DNA of 64,000 nt from Macrotrachela quadricornifera (lineage: Eukaryota > Rotifera > Eurotatoria > Philodinida > Philodinidae), in assembly GCA_022393335.1 (NCBI GenBank), contig JAJEKB010000591.1, forward strand, positions 189,232 through 253,231, written 5' to 3'. The notes under the pieces are model-generated. The model ran no database searches and was not told the origin of the DNA. It was given only the letters and a program-made list of their open reading frames with translations. This document shows positions 48,396-61,152 of this stretch, piece by piece. Position 1 is the first letter of the stretch. Every line of letters starts with the position of its first letter. The position numbers were made by a program, and so were the translations under genes.

Positions 48396-49828
48396 ACTGG
48401 TATCCCACTGACAATTTGTAGAAAAAGAGGAAAACGAAGGAATTTCATTTCCGGAATAAAGAGGATTTTCAATAAAAAAGAGGGAAAAAAGAGGCAAATA
48501 TTTTTGGCTTTTAAAATGCAGAAAAAGGCTATGGCAATGTTACACTATAAAGGAATCAGCCCACTACCAGTCTAGATTCAATTGAAGCTCACAAAAAATT
48601 GAAAAATCAAAGCAATTGTCAGCTGCTCACGTTTATGGTGATACTCAAAATTAGTTAACTATGATATCACTCTATCTGAATGTTCATAGACAAAGAAATA
48701 GAATCTAAAAAGTTACTCAATATCACAATCTATTTAGTTTGTCATGTTACGAGATTAGAAAGAGCTAACCAACGAAAAACGACACAATAGATAGGAACTA
48801 TTTATAAGACAAGAAAATATGATACATTCAGTTTAAAAAAAGATTCAAGTTCTCTTCGCAAATCTGTGATCGGAATTTCGTCTATGGGCAGAAGAAATTC
48901 CCGTTGAAAACACAAAAATGCCACTTGTAATCTAGTCTGCAGACTTCAGATGATTCGAAATTCAATTCATATTGAATAATATAAAAAAATTGTATTTGAA
49001 AAAGTTTTAATACTTAGATATATTGTAGTTTAGTTTTGACAACTTTTCGGTAAATTCTACTGAAAGTGAGAAAATTTTATATCTTTAAAGTTATATGATG
49101 CGGCGCTTTTTTATCGAACTTATGAAATACTATCATAAGATCATCTTCGAAGTGACCAATAATGTAGAAACTATCGGTGAGTATGTACTGACATTTGGCG
49201 AAACGGTTTACATCTCGTTAAATTTCTGAAGCTTTAGTGGCTAAAATCAGATGTTAGCGGTTATGCTAACTAGTTATGTTGTAGAAACTATGCCCTCGTT
49301 CGAATAAATAGGGCCACTTTAATGGCAAATTACTCATTCTGGAGCCGGAGTTCTAGAGTTTGAATTATTAGAAACCATATTAAAGTTCATACTGGAAGCT
49401 GTCTTGATATTCCACTCAAGCTTCATGCGCAACTGCTAGAAACAAAATATTTTAATGAGGTTAGACATCCAAATTTTAAAGTTTTATGCGTATATATGAT
49501 TAAATCTGCCGAAACTTATTTTCATAGTTCCAAGTTTCAATCTCAATCAATATTTATTTTAGTTAGACCAATAAATTCGATGCCAAAAAATTCAATAAAA
49601 AGTATTTGCGAGAAGAATTATTGTTCATATGATTCTGATGATGCGTCCTAATGAATAATTTTGAACCTTGTTATTGATGGCTTTAGTTCGAAGCATATTG
49701 ATTCACCCAAACTGATCGACACTATTAAATATTATCCTTTAACAACCCAGTTTTCCCAAAAAAAGAGGATTTACAACTGAAAAGAGGCGAAATAGAGAAA
49801 AAAAGAGGCGGAGTGGGTTGCCAGTAAT
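48396..49828. repeat. Possible decayed DNA transposon, about 1.4 kb
   Basis: The left end ACTGGTATCCCACT (near 48,397) and the right end AGTGGGTTGCCAGT (near 49,815) are inverted with two mismatches. Just inside, both ends carry repeated AAAGAGG blocks in the same direction. The interior is less AT-biased, with many stops and no intact frame. Weakly supported; flanking duplications are not clear. Confidence 0.3.
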
Positions 49829-50696
49829 TTATAAATAGATATAGAAACTCTATTAAATAAGATTTATGCTACCATGTATAAATTAAAACATCCTATAACA
49901 GGTTATGATTAATGTTTTTCAATATATAAAGGTAAAAATCTCATTTTTACAGATGGCTAAATTTGCGGAAAAAAATTAATAAAATTATTATTAGAAACAG
50001 TCAAAACGCAATATATTAAATTCAACTACTTTCAATTTGAAGATTTATCAATACCTAATGGTAATAGTCAGCAAATTATTCTCTACATTTTTACTTTACT
50101 TGAAACTAATCATTATAAAAAAAAACAAAAGAAATTTTTATTTATCGTCTATGAAAACATGAGTAAGCGTTTTGTCAAGAACTGATTTGTCTTTTATAAA
50201 AAGAAATATTTAACGAAGCCTTGTTGTAATTACTCGAGATATTTAAATATAACATGGAAAAATAATCAGTCATGTGAATATTTCATCAGATGAAAAAAAA
50301 TAAAATCCAACGAAACGTATTTAGTGAATTCAATCTTTATATATAATATATATCTAACATTTACTACTGATTGCTACTTCTCAAAAGCCTATTCTCTTAC
50401 TGACCTTTACTCTATGATCTCTGTATAAGATGATTCTTATTTTTTTTTAGAATATTCATTTCTAATTGTTAACGGTTTAATCATCAAAGAGAAAACTGAA
50501 TTAATTAGTGTTTTTCTATATTCGAAGTGCGTGCTTGTTAGTAAATTATCGAATTAGATTCATTAGATTTTATCAAAGAATATTATGAATTTGAGCGGAT
50601 CTCATTAAAACGTATAGAATTATAGAAGATACTGTGACATTACTAAAATAAATGTGTTCAGTTGAGCACATGACTACGTCATAATCACCTATTAAC
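49829..50696. other. Intergenic upstream of GPCR gene
   Basis: About 0.9 kb of AT-rich sequence; no motif recognised. Confidence 0.45.
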
Positions 50697-51850
50697 ATGT
50701 TAATAAAAATTAAATCATTTATTTATATGTCATTATCAAAAAACAACACCTTCATGGAAGACACGTTATCTTTTCTAACAGCAGAAGATATTATCGATAT
50801 TAGTCAAAAAGTCACAGGTTATGGTAGTATCATTTGTTTTATTGTTGGAGTAATTGGTCATATTCTGATTATTTTCACTTTCGTTAATATTAAAATGCTT
50901 CGAACTAATCAATGTGCTTTTTATATCGTGGTCGAATCCATTGCTGATATCGGTCAATTATCTATTCTTTTGCTTAGCTATGTTTACAACGTTATAAATA
51001 CGAATGATCCAGCGACTTCTTCACTTTTCTGGTGTAAATTAAGAGCTATGCTCTTTCAATTCTTTGTACTCGTTTCTATGTCAGCAATATGTTTTGCTGC
51101 ATTTGATCAATTTTTATCAACAAGTCCTTTTATTAGTCTGAGACGGATGAGTACAATGAAATTAGCTCGATTTCTTATATACACAGCTATATGTACTTGG
51201 ATCCTTCACATGATCCCATATGGCTATTTCACTGAAATTCAATCATCAAAAGGTTGCGCCTTTTATAATTCTGTAATGGTTATTTATATATCCTTATTTT
51301 CTTATCCAATTTTATGTGGATTTTTTCCTATTCTTACATCCATTACATTCAGTTTATTAGCTTTTCGAAATGTTCGTCGTATTGTTCGAAGTCAAATACC
51401 TATAGTTCGTCGACGACTTGATCGTCAATTGACAGCAATGGTTTTGATTCGAGTTACATTTCTTGTTATTCTAACTTCTCCATTTTTCGCTTACCGTATA
51501 TTTTCATATCATGCAACTTTTTATCGTTCAAATCAATTTCTACTCGCAATTGTATATTTAATAGGAGCAGTTTTTTCACTATTGTTCTGTGCGAACTATG
51601 GAGTAAGAACCTTTTTTTTTTCTTAACATTATCTATATTTTTAAAAAAATATCTTTTTCTATAGGCAAGTTTTTACATTTTTTTGATTTCATCACCACGA
51701 TATCGTCGTCAAGTAAAATATGTTTTAGTGAAAAAATGTTGGCAACAATTTCAATCTTTGTGTGACATTGTATTACGAAAAAGAAATCCAAATCAAGTTA
51801 TTCCTATGAGAGCACCATCGACAATGGCCAGTGATGTTTTAACATGTTAG
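50697..51850 (+). CDS. Rhodopsin-like GPCR of an expanded rotifer type, 353-363 aa
   Basis: Two exons, 50697-51602 and 51665-51850; start either at 50697 or at the internal ATG 50727, which I slightly prefer because it gives a polar N-terminus. Seven hydrophobic segments are visible, beginning at SIICFIVGVIGHILIIFTFV (TM1) and ending in exon 2 with SFYIFLISSPRYRRQ, a variant of the NPxxY and helix 8 region. A Cys before TM3 (FWCKLRAML) and one in the second extracellular loop (SKGCAFYN) can form the usual disulfide. The E/DRY motif after TM3 reads FDQFLSTS. Cytoplasmic loop 3 has IVRRRLDRQLTAM. Ligand unknown. A paralogue lies at 60,059-61,152 with the same exon break. Confidence 0.88.
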
Positions 51851-52716
51851 CTTATTCAGACATCAATAATTCTGAAATAATTATGCATTTAATGTTTTAT
51901 TATAGACCAAAAACTTTTTATCAACGTTTATTAAGCACTTTGATCATATATAATTATGCATAATAATGAAACCTTATGTGAACTTTAGATATTTTTACAC
52001 ATATGTCAACATAACTCTAACTTGATGAAAACATACAAACATAGAGAATTCAAAATTGGTTCATACTTATAGATGAGTCAGTCCGTGTAAGTCATGATCA
52101 AAATGCACATGACCTACTCAATCGAGGTCGTCCGATTGTATTCATTCTAGAATATATTGTAGAGGCAAGAATTCTGAGCATGTTGACGCAAGTCACTTAA
52201 AAACTATTGCATTCTCGGTATTTTATCAGCATTTTACGAAATACCCTATATGCGATAAAAGTGACCGACGGGAGTCCAAAAGGGAAAATATCTCGAGAAC
52301 GGTTGGATCGATTGAAATGAAATTTTGTTCAGATATATATCTGAATGAGACTCACTCGTCATAAACGTTTTGTCCCAAAACTTGCAACTGTTGAGTTTTA
52401 ATGACTACTTTAATCTGTTGATTTTGCGAATGAGTTTTCGCTCAAGATATGGACTAGTTTTGGAGTTGATCTTCATAAGTTGATGACACCATCTCAGGGC
52501 TGCAAGTTCATAAAAAGATCAGCGTAGGATTCTTACAAATGGCTTGTAGCAAAGATCATCTTTGAAAGATATCAATAGGGTCGATAGGTCATACATACAA
52601 TTTTTGCGATCGATTCTTGATTTTATTTTACTTTATGTAGTAGTCTTGAATAATTTTTATCGTAAAATATAATGTTCATATTTATTTTTCTTCACTCTAA
52701 ATTTTTTTTATACAAA
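51851..52716. other. Intergenic, probable old repeat
   Basis: About 0.9 kb; from 52,200 to 52,620 base composition is less AT-biased, suggesting repeat-derived DNA, but no element ends are found. Confidence 0.35.
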
Positions 52717-53453
52717 TAAGACGTAAAGCATCAATATCTGATGAAATAGCTAAGGTATGAAATTATACCTTTGGTGACACAAAATAGCAGGAATTTCTAT
52801 TGTTGATATGAAAGATATGCCGTAGTTCATTGTTGGGGACATCGTAAGAAGTGATTATGGATATAGTTGTTAATTATTAGAAAAGGTTTTACTTAATTGT
52901 GCTAAATTGTTTCTCTTTCATTGTGACGTTACAGATATTTTCATTATTACTCTTTTAATTGTCATCTAAATATTTTAAGTTTAGAATTCATCTAATCTTA
53001 ATCTTTCTTAATGTTTGTTTGTGTTTTTCTTCCCGGCAATGATAGTTTATCAAATGAGTTAGACTGCCCCATAGTTATCCTAAACTAATATTCACTGAGC
53101 TATTCACCTTTATCATGGATTAGGGTGCAAAAAATTAATTTCTCATCTTCATTGAGTGTAACTTATTTCTCTTTAATGAATTACATTGGATAAAAGTATT
53201 TTCTGAAACTTGAATATATTGTTGAATTGAACGCTCAAGTTATTTTTTTCGATGACGATTTCCCATACTATAAGAATCAGAAGGAAGAATAAAACACGTG
53301 TGCAACGATACTAAAATGAAAATATCTCTTGTGTAATATTCAAAGATATTAAATCTTTAACATCAACAATAGAAACTGCTGTTATCTTTTGGTTAGCGAA
53401 GGCATAATTTCATATCTTAGGTATTTCTTGAGATATTGATGTTTTACGTCTTA
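52717..53453. repeat. Inverted duplication of a gene fragment, arms about 105 bp
   Basis: The left arm 52717-52820 and the right arm 53350-53453 are reverse complements with about 80 percent identity by eye. Shared blocks are GACGTAAAGCATCAATATCT versus GACGTAAAACATCAATATCT, TATGAAATTAT, and TTTCTATTGTTGAT. Read outward-in, both arms encode RRK(A/T)SIS(D/Q)EI followed by a 40-50 bp intron-like stretch and (A/T)(G/V)SIVD(M/V)KD. The spacer of about 530 bp is non-coding. Confidence 0.65.
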
Positions 53454-53708
53454 CACCAATCGACGATCTTGTTCTATTCTTTCTAGGTTCTTGTTTTTCT
53501 TGTTTTTCAGACAACAGTCGTTTTCCATTCCTTCTATACAAGATTCTTGTCTAATTCTTATTTTTTTGTGTTCCTGAATGATTCTGGTCATATTAAAAAA
53601 AACCCTTTCATAGATTATTATTACTACTCTCATTTTCATATCATTTTATTGTAAGTTTTGCACACCACGTACATAAAAATGTAAAAAAACCAAAAAAAAC
53701 ACATTATA

Positions 53709-53912
53709 CTATAACTTATCAGCTGATTGAACCGGATTTGGGTTAAAATCAAAACTATAATTATAATCTTCATCACCAAGTATATAATCATGAACAAATG
53801 TATCATCATTAAATGTTCCACTAACATGTGTATCATCCATAAGTGAATCATAAACAACCATATTATCATCAACAATTCGATCATCAATAGTAACATTATT
53901 TTCAAAATTTTC
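53709..53912 (-). pseudogene. Orphan acidic 3' exon fragment
   Basis: On the minus strand an acidic frame reads ENFENNVTIDDRIVDDN, continues with VVYDSLMDDTHVSGTFNDD, and ends NPNPVQSADKL-stop. Codon use is like the real genes here, but just upstream the frame is closed by a TGA (with a possible acceptor TTTCAG not present). It looks like the last exon of a gene whose other exons are lost or too decayed to see. No family recognised. Confidence 0.35.
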
Positions 53913-56070
53913 GTGTTTTCAGATTGATCAGCAATGCTTGTGAGATTGTAGTGCTGAACATTTCAAGTGTATACGATCTTTCTTGACTGAATTGTAAAGT
54001 TTTCAAATTTTAGTCATTTTAGCTGGGAAAAATAGAAAACTAGCCCTAACTTTTCAAGAAAGAGCCGTGGACACAAATCCTTTTAGGCTTTGTACCATTT
54101 CAATGCCATCCGACAAACGGCCTATGAATGAAAGGAATCGGCGTTGGGCATCTCAGGCAGTTTTCTCGTAAGTGTTTTACAATGTTATTTAAACATGTGT
54201 TAAATTTATATTTATTCTATTAATATTTTAATACATTTATTTTTTGAAATATATTTATCAGTACAATTAAATGAAATTTGACGATGTCTTTATTAATTTA
54301 ATTTTTCATATTTTTAGATGCATGAACTGACTTAAGCAAAGTGATGTTACTCAAATGTGTTGATTACTTTGACTTAAACTATTAGACTCATTAAATCTCT
54401 TGAATCTGATATGTTTCTAAAATATATTCGAACATATACTTGATAATAATACTACTCATTGCAGAATTGTCTATTTTTTAAATTTATTAGGTTAATGATG
54501 AAAGCTTTAATTTGACTCAAATATATCTAATCTTATTAATTGACAATAGAAACATGTTCATTATGAGATGCTAATTTTTGACTTAACATAAACTTGTGGA
54601 TAAAAAAATTATCAATGTAAGTCTATTTAAAGAAATTTAAAGCAAAAATCTTTCAATGAAATAGACGCTAGCTTTTGAAATTAACTGTCTAACTTTTTTT
54701 TACATGGAAATTTGAACGACAATATTTTAAACATGAAAAAAAGATTCAAATTTTATTTTTATTAATTTATTTAAATCTAGTTCCATTTTTTGATGTATAT
54801 TGACGGATTCAAGGACATGATAAATTGAAATATTAACAAGATCGTACCATATGCACTCTATAGCTATAAAAAAAAACGCAAAAATTACGTGAGAAAATTG
54901 CCAATTCAACATAACAGTGTAGCGTTTACTTGCATATGCAATTGTTTATGTTCTTTAATAGAGAATGTTGCGTTTTTCATTATCAGTCGGTATACTTAGT
55001 AATCTTAACTTTGTTCTGAAAGAAAAATCGAAAACGCAAAAGAAGGTGTAAGAATGAGGGTCATTGTTACCGTCACATTCTTTTTACTGCATCACTCTCT
55101 TCCAAACATTTCTATTTTCGATTGAAGGTTAGAAAATTGATAATACTTCAATAAATAGAATTGAAAATAACAACAAGCAAAACTTTCTCTTTTATATGAT
55201 CATATTGATGTTGAATGTGTATGTATACTTTCTTTCTGTTTGTTTAAACATGTCCTGATCTTGAGTGTGTATCTAGCACACAGCCATTTTTCAATACGAT
55301 AGAAATAATAAGTAAATTTAGAAGAACGAAAATATGATGATTAAAATTGAATATAATCTATGATTTACAAATCAATAAATATAAGTCATAATCTAATTTT
55401 CAGTGTTTGTATATACTGCTTTTCAACGACTATTGTTGCTGTATCTGCTTTTTTCTTAATTTTACCAATTCAGACGTTGTAATGTATTAATGTAATAGTT
55501 AACTTGAAAAAAAAATACATATAAATAAAAACAAATTAATAAAATAGAAGGAAAATTATAGACATAGAGTCGATTATATTAATATGATTATCGTATTTGT
55601 AATAACAGTATTGAAAATGATCTATAAATTACAAATTAAAAACGTCAAAAATTCTATTATTCACTTTAATTTTTGTAAATTTTGATTAAGCTGCAATATA
55701 TATTTCAGCATGAAATCTATTTTATAATCATGAATTAGTAAAAACCTAATAATAAACATTGAAAACAAAAGTTTCAATGGAAAAGATCTTGATTAAAAAC
55801 ATCTTCATGTTGAAAATATATTATTTTTACTAGCTAGCCGATGTAAATGATTATCTACATCGTTTTTTTTATAACAAACCTATTGGCACGTTGGTTTATT
55901 GTATTTTACAATCATTTAAATTTGAAACATATTTTGCACAAAAAATTACTATTAATATTATTTAATTCAGATTCAAAAAAATAACGGCCGAAAAAAATAT
56001 CTACAATCATTATAACATTTTCTTATCATAGTTTAGAATTATCTCTTTGTAAGAATAGATTATATCGGGT
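53913..56070. other. Intergenic, no gene seen
   Basis: About 2.1 kb. The part near 54,040-54,180 is less AT-biased. No splice-consistent coding structure is found on either strand. Confidence 0.45.
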
Positions 56071-56483
56071 GTCCCAGAAATAATAAGCCTCTCTACATTT
56101 TGATATTTCTTCTTTATTATTCCTTTAATTTCAACACATTCTTTTATCAAAAAATATCGCTTGAAATGCTCTACAAAACTATATATGGCTAGACCTAAAT
56201 ACAGTTAATTAAAAAACAAAATATGTCACAAGATGCAGCACGAGAAGATCTACAACTTACAAAGAATAATTTATTTTGTTTGTGCATTTTTTATATTTAA
56301 AAAAAAACTTCAAACCAATTACGATCAGTTTTCACAACGATCAAAAATTGATTACATAGAGTTTTACTGTTTTCTTTTTGAAAACAAAAAGTACACAATT
56401 AAGACAAACTTCAGTCTATTGATTATAGAGCTTTTCGTATTGCATCTTGTGAGATATTTTGTTTTTAAATAGACTGTATTTAG
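56071..56483. repeat. MITE-like element, copy B, with a mariner-like end beside it
   Basis: Arms at about 56195-56265 and 56410-56483 are reverse complements: CTAAATACAGT, AAAAACAAAATAT, and CACAAGATGCA in the left have inverted partners ATTTTGTTTTT, TGCATCTTGTG and ACTGTATTTAG in the right. The internal segment GATCTACAACTTACAAAGAA is related to copy A at 43,052-43,350 (GCTCTACAATTTACAAAGAA). Left of it, GGGTGTCCCAGAAATAATAA at 56,070 resembles the terminal repeat of a Tc1/mariner-like element, but no second end is seen. Confidence 0.6.
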
Positions 56484-56500
56484 AAATCCAAATATGAAAT

Positions 56501-56510
56501 NNNNNNNNNN
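56501..56510. other. Assembly gap of 10 N
   Basis: Ten N, 17 bp beyond the right arm of MITE copy B; repeats of this kind often break assemblies. Confidence 0.99.
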
Positions 56511-59500
56511 TTTTACCTGTGATTAAATCAAAAATACCAACATATTGTAGTGTACACATTTAAAAAAAATTTCTTTATTATTCTGTTTTTTTTTACATAC
56601 GTGGTGATAATTAATACGGATAATGATATGATGAATAAATTTAAAATGTATCATTTCTTTCATATGGAAAATTTTTGTAAATTTTCCTAGCAAAAATAAA
56701 GAAAAAATAAGCTTTGTTATTTTTTGAATGGATTCAGCAGAGCCATGAAGAAATCACATAAAGAGAGAGAGAGGACATTTATGTAGAATTATGAAAAATT
56801 CTTCAATATGAAATTGCTTTCTCTAGTAAAAATATCTTTGCATTCAAGTTAGAAAAGATTTTTAATCGATTTTTTTCTCTACCAAAAGCAATTATCTCCG
56901 CGGCAACTGTTAATCAATATGGTGATTACCGAATCTCATTAAAAACTCTCGAATTGCGATCGAGTTTTAAAAAATACGCAAACTTATTTTGACAATGAAA
57001 GTTGCAGATATTTTAATTACTGATGATATGATTGAGAACGATGATGAGTCATTTTATCACAGAAAGTAATCAAAGTTTTCGGTAACTTAATTAACTATTT
57101 CAAACTTTGGTAAATGATAGAATGACTTATTTTATTGAAAAATACATAGTATTTATATAGAAAGTTGGAAAAAAAGAAGTCAAAAATCTTCTCTTTAGTT
57201 TTTTTAACTAAAACAATGAATAACAAAAAAGAAAAGAAGATCTTATATATTATTCTCATTATTCAACTGGAAATATAAGGCAGTTTTTAATAATGAAAAA
57301 ACAATTTAATCAGAAAGAAAAGAAGGAGTATGATAGGTAGAATAACATATGATTAATCGCTGAATCTTACGTTTTTCTACAGTGTCAGTTAAGGTCAATT
57401 GTTTTTATAAAAGGAAAGAACAAATATACAGTCTTGGTAATAATGTGAAAAGTATTCTGTGACGCAAGATAATTAATGGTTAAAAACCCATTGAAGTGGG
57501 ATAGAATCCATGACACGTAATCGTTTTTTACTTTTACTGTACTATACATACAAATTTTTGCTCTTGGTATGGGCATGTTTAAGTCATTATTTCTCATTTG
57601 ATCGAAGAAAGACAGACTGCACAAAACATAGTAAGTCAAACAATAGATTTATTTCTGTTTATGTGCAATGACTATGAGGAAAGTGTTTTTCCCAGCATAC
57701 AGAATATCAAACATGGGAAAAGGGTTCTTCGTTAAATAGAGAGAAAGTTTTAGGTATAGAAACAATGTCGATGGAAAAGTATTTCATAATTTCTATATAG
57801 TGACGTGTACGGTGAAATTTTTATCTTCAAATATAATGCAACAACAACTGTTATTCTTTATATTACGTAAGTACAGCAAATATAATCTGAAAATTCATAT
57901 CATCTGACATTCAAAAATCAATGAAAAAGATCAATCTATAAATACGGAAACTTCATATTGCACTATTTGTTTGCTATATTATTCTTTGTTAAAGAAAAAA
58001 ATAGCAGTCTCTTGATGCAATATAACTTGATAAAAAAATCAGACTAGTGGAAAACACATGTATGCTATAGACAAATGTCTCACTTTCTTGAAAAAGGCAG
58101 ATGTATGGAGCGAACATGAAGCAGATAGAATATGCAATATGATAATACTACTAACCTTTCTCTTCAATGGACAATTGTTATAGTAATTCTTCTCTGTATC
58201 AATAATCAAATCGATGAGGATTTTATTTCGACTTAATATAACTAACTTTAGTTAGAACAAAACGCTTTTCTTTTCTAGAATCCTACCATATATGCGTTGG
58301 CACAAACGAAAACGTAGAGATAAAAGACAAATAGTAACTTGAAAACATTTCTTTCGTTTAAACACGGATAAAATAGATGCTGTCATCACCTTCTTTCCCA
58401 TCGACGGAATAATGGAAAATAAAATAGGATAAATGATGTAAAAGTTCCAATAATTCTTACCGATAAAGAAAAGTATTTCAGAACAAAAGAATCGGACAAA
58501 TATCATGAGACAAAAATAATTCCATTTAAGATAAGCGAACATATTGCAAGATCCAATATGTTACTTTCTTGTCAATTAATCGAGTCCAAATCCTTCTTGT
58601 GAGTTTGTATCCTTACTATATATGTAATTTCTCAATATTCATTGCAAAGCCTATTAGAGTTGTAATTGATATTTTTCAACCGTCATCAGCTTCTATGTCT
58701 TAAGAAAGAAGGACGAAATTCAAAGAAAGGATTTCTCAAAGAAGACCATGTATGTAGGTGTGAACTCGATGGATCAAACTTATTGTTCTGTAAGGTCTTT
58801 TGGTACTAATATCAGTGAGATGAATTGAGCATAATTTTGCTTAAAAATAATATCGATAACATCAGAAATGATGGGCTATAAACTAGATATGTACTAAGCT
58901 TTGTAGTGATAAACATGCATGGTATATCTTCATAATTGGATGTAACCAGTAAATGTGCTAGTTAGAATACAAAGAATATTATAGTAGTAGAGATTAGTAT
59001 CAAAGGAAACTTACCACGCGAATTGAATCGAGTGCGTGCTATCGACATTGACTGTGAGAACAATGTTTATATATCTGACTAAAGCAATAATCAGGTACAA
59101 AAGTCTGTTTCGGAACCAACGGAGAGTGTCACTGTTCCCAAGTTTACATCTTATACAATCAATATTTTTGTCGATTCAGAAAAAATTTGTTTATCGATGA
59201 TATATGGAATTATCATGTTATAAAATGAGTGAACGACAAAGAGGCTGGGGAGGTCATGGTGCAAAATTTAAAATAATGTAATAATGTGTTTGTGGATAAG
59301 TTTAACTATAACTATCCGGTTGAGATTTTCGTAAATTTAAATAGAATATACGAAAGGAATGGACAACAATTATGACACCTGTAATAAAAGACAGATGGTT
59401 TCTCTCACTAACGGCATCAAATAGAAACTATTGAGACCTTTCATATATTTTTCTCATCTTTAGGCATTTAGTAAAATTTATGTAACAATTTTCAAGAAAA

Positions 59501-60058
59501 AATTCTACTGTAACAGATCTTGTTGTCCACATAATATCATTTTTATCTGATTCATGCTTGATTTTAATCATATAATAGATTATAATCTGATTTTTTTACA
59601 AAAATTTTTACTTAGCATAAAACTGCTTCTCAGTCATAATGATCAATTTTATTTTAATTAAATATTTCAAACCGTTTTTTTCGGGATCTTAGTTATCTTG
59701 AAGACGCCGATATTGAAAGTAGAGAATTCGTCCTGAACGTTACGATCAAAAATATATGTTTAAAACAGTTATCTAAACTGAGAATAAATTGATATTTTAC
59801 AATCATGACATAAATTAATTATCAAAAATCGTAGTTGATTGAAAATCCATTGTACATATCGATCTAATCAAAGATTTCTCATGAAAACATTTATTCGATT
59901 AAATGCTTATTTAAACTAGTTAAAGTATAAAGTTTATTTAAAATTAGAAAAAAAAGCTTTATGAATATAAACTAAAATGAAATTTGTATTATCGATTAGA
60001 CAAAAAACAATAACAGATGATTGGATTAAAGATTAATAATGAAACTTTGACCAGATAT
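56511..60058. other. Long gene-poor stretch
   Basis: About 3.5 kb with no open frame above 100 codons and no spliced structure I can support. Some parts (57,370-57,620; 58,250-58,560; 58,700-59,250) are less AT-biased, which may reflect old repeats. Confidence 0.45.
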
Positions 60059-61152
60059 TTATAATTCCGATTCAAAACTTGAATTGCTTGAAAATATTGC
60101 TAAAGGAGCGATTTGATTATTGTTAAAATGACACCACCATGTCCATCGACGCCAAAATTTTTTTACCAATACACATTTCACTTGTTGACGAAAACGTGTT
60201 GATGAAAATAAAAAAATATAAAAGCTTACCTATAAAAAAAAATTAATCAATATCAAAATTCAATGTATTGAATAAAAAAAAAAGAGAGAAATAACGAATT
60301 TTCTCGTACCGCAAAATTTAAATTAAATAATGAAAACATGATTACTAGAATCAATGAATCGATTGCTGTTCGAGTTAAATCAATATAATGATGATCAATT
60401 TGAAACCAATAAATACGATGAATAGTAAAAGGTAAAAATAAAATAATAAAAGTAACTGTACGTGTAAGAATCATTGCTGTTAATTGACGATCTAATCGTC
60501 TACGAGTGATAGGTACTTGAAGTCGAACAAGTCGACGTACATTATGAAAAGCTAAGAAACTAAATATTGATGATATTAAAATAGGAAGTATACCAATCAA
60601 AATAGGATAATAAAAAAATTGATAATATTGATTAAATGGTAGATTAGATATTACACATTCAAATGATGAATTTATACCCAAAAAAATACCAAATGGAATA
60701 CTATGAATAATACAAAAATAAAGAGCTATTAAAGTAAGATTTTGTGCTAATGTATATGTACTCCTCTCTCTTAAACGAGATCGATGACTTGTTGAAAGAA
60801 ATTGATCATAACTACCAAAACATACTATTGAAATAGATAAAAGTGTCATTGGTTGACTAAGTACTGTTCTTAATTTACACCATAATAATGATGTATTTGC
60901 TGGATCAATTTCATTATTTAATTTTATTAAAAATCGCATAAGAAAAAGAAGAAATAATTGTATTGTATTTACTAATGATTCAATAATCAAATAAAAAGCA
61001 CAGCATTTTTTTCGAAAAATTTTAAGATTAAGAAAAACAATTACATTCAATATATTACCAATCAAACCAATAATTAATGTTATTGTAGTTGAATATAATG
61101 TATATTGTTCAGCAAAAGCAAGAAGTTCATTAGCAATCGATAATGATGACAT
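60059..61152 (-). CDS. Rhodopsin-like GPCR, paralogue of the one at 50.7 kb, 337 aa
   Basis: Exons 61152-60310 and 60229-60059 (1,014 nt). The intron sits at the same place as in the 50.7-kb gene, between the end of TM7 (NLNFAV) and SFYIFLFSSTRFRQQVK. Shared blocks include the TM1 pattern LIIGLIGNILNVIVFLNLK (with the classical GN), CAFYLIIESL, WCKLRTVLSQ, YDQFLSTS in place of the DRY motif, and RRRLDRQLTAMILTR. The disulfide cysteines are kept (WCKLR and FECVISN). The tail ends AIFSSNSSFESEL. It is transcribed in the direction opposite to its paralogue, about 8 kb away. The ATG stands 7 nt after GAAATAG, a possible acceptor. Ligand unknown. Confidence 0.88.

Noticed and set aside
52300..52620. 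Less AT-biased stretch that might be part of a retroelement.
   Set aside because: No reverse transcriptase, integrase or long terminal repeat could be recognised.
53636..53905. Met/Ile/Leu-rich 89-codon frame on the minus strand.
   Set aside because: It is the shifted frame of the acidic orphan exon, which has normal codon use.
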